Of a stretch of DNA of 5,050 nt, positions 4,859 to 5,050 are shown in pieces. The stretch is from positions 1 through 5,050 of the forward strand of contig JAICZB010000197.1 in the NCBI GenBank assembly GCA_025933895.1. Direction: 5' to 3'. The stretch comes from Thermoleophilia bacterium. GTDB taxonomy: Bacteria > Actinomycetota > Thermoleophilia > Gaiellales > Gaiellaceae. A program made the translations under genes and the position numbers. Each line of letters begins with the position of its first letter. Position 1 is the stretch's first letter. Under the pieces are notes generated by a model. It had not been told where the DNA came from, searched no databases, and saw only the letters and a program-made list of their open reading frames with translations.

Positions 4859-5050
4859 CTAGCCGGCGCTCGTCGCGTGCCGCTTGCGGAAGCTGCGTGC
4901 CTTTTCGCGGTTGCCGCAGACCTCCATCGAGCACCACGCGCGCGAGCGGTTCCGCGACTGGTCGTAGAAGGCGACGCGGCAGTGCTCGTCGCGGCAGGTC
5001 TTCAGCCGCTTCCACTCGTCCGTCGGCGCGAGCTCTGCCACCGCCGCGAC
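4859..5050 (-). CDS. CGNR zinc-finger protein (ABATE/zf-CGNR type), C-terminal part, 5' end outside the window
   Basis: 63 residues of the C-terminus are visible, and the frame runs off the window edge at 5050. A GTG at 5041-5039 is in frame, but the protein is expected to continue upstream into an ABATE domain as in complete relatives of about 180-200 residues. The zinc finger is complete: 'RLKTCRDEHC' with the first Cys pair spaced CxxxxC, then 'FYDQSRNRSRAWCSMEVC' with the second CxxxxC pair, followed by GNR and a basic helix ('EKARSFRKRH'). The CGNR motif names the family (PF11706), whose members are putative DNA-binding stress regulators. The TAG stop faces the stop of the small membrane protein gene with four bases between. 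Family call is firm; its target is unknown. Confidence 0.87.
   Translation of the reverse strand, partial: VAAVAELAPTDEWKRLKTCRDEHCRVAFYDQSRNRSRAWCSMEVCGNREKARSFRKRHATSAG

Overview
This window is very GC-rich, with strong G/C bias at third codon positions, densely packed and often overlapping genes, GTG starts and few Shine-Dalgarno sites. That suggests a high-GC actinobacterium. The protein styles (a DUF1385 protein next to a type II nicotinate phosphoribosyltransferase, a CGNR zinc-finger regulator, and an NDH-2 with the 'ENFMLYTPLLPEA' signature) make a deep-branching class such as Thermoleophilia plausible. The taxonomic call is inference from style, not from a marker gene.

Layout: (1) Positions 2-2113, plus strand, hold a tightly overlapping run: the C-terminal part of a DUF1385 (YqhQ-like) protein, a nicotinate phosphoribosyltransferase (NAD salvage), and a peptidase E-like S51 serine peptidase. 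They overlap by 17 and 4 bases. (2) Positions 2114-2306 have no intact gene. They contain a promoter-like TACCCT box six bases before an ATG, and a small reading frame that would encode about 84 residues if it were not cut by a single TGA after codon 12. It is called here as a possible broken small gene, running tail-to-tail into the next gene. (3) Positions 2307-4204, minus strand, hold a two-gene unit: a type II NADH dehydrogenase (FAD/NAD(P)H oxidoreductase) followed, with a TGATG overlap, by a GNAT acetyltransferase. (4) Positions 4214-4854, plus strand, run divergently with only nine bases between the two start codons: a LOG-like Rossmann protein of the TIGR00725/SLOG type, coupled by ATGA to a 61-residue single-pass membrane protein. 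(5) Positions 4859-5050, minus strand, hold the C-terminal part of a CGNR zinc-finger protein that continues beyond the window.

Most of the window is ordinary housekeeping metabolism: NAD salvage, peptide turnover and respiratory NADH oxidation. No mobile element, CRISPR array, tRNA or rRNA was seen. The points most worth a second look are the interrupted leaderless-looking small gene at 2142-2396, the very compact divergent start region at 4199-4214 where a -10-like box covers the opposite gene's start codon, and the pairing of a putative nucleotide-binding SLOG protein with a tiny membrane protein. There is no convincing evidence of a new multi-gene system.
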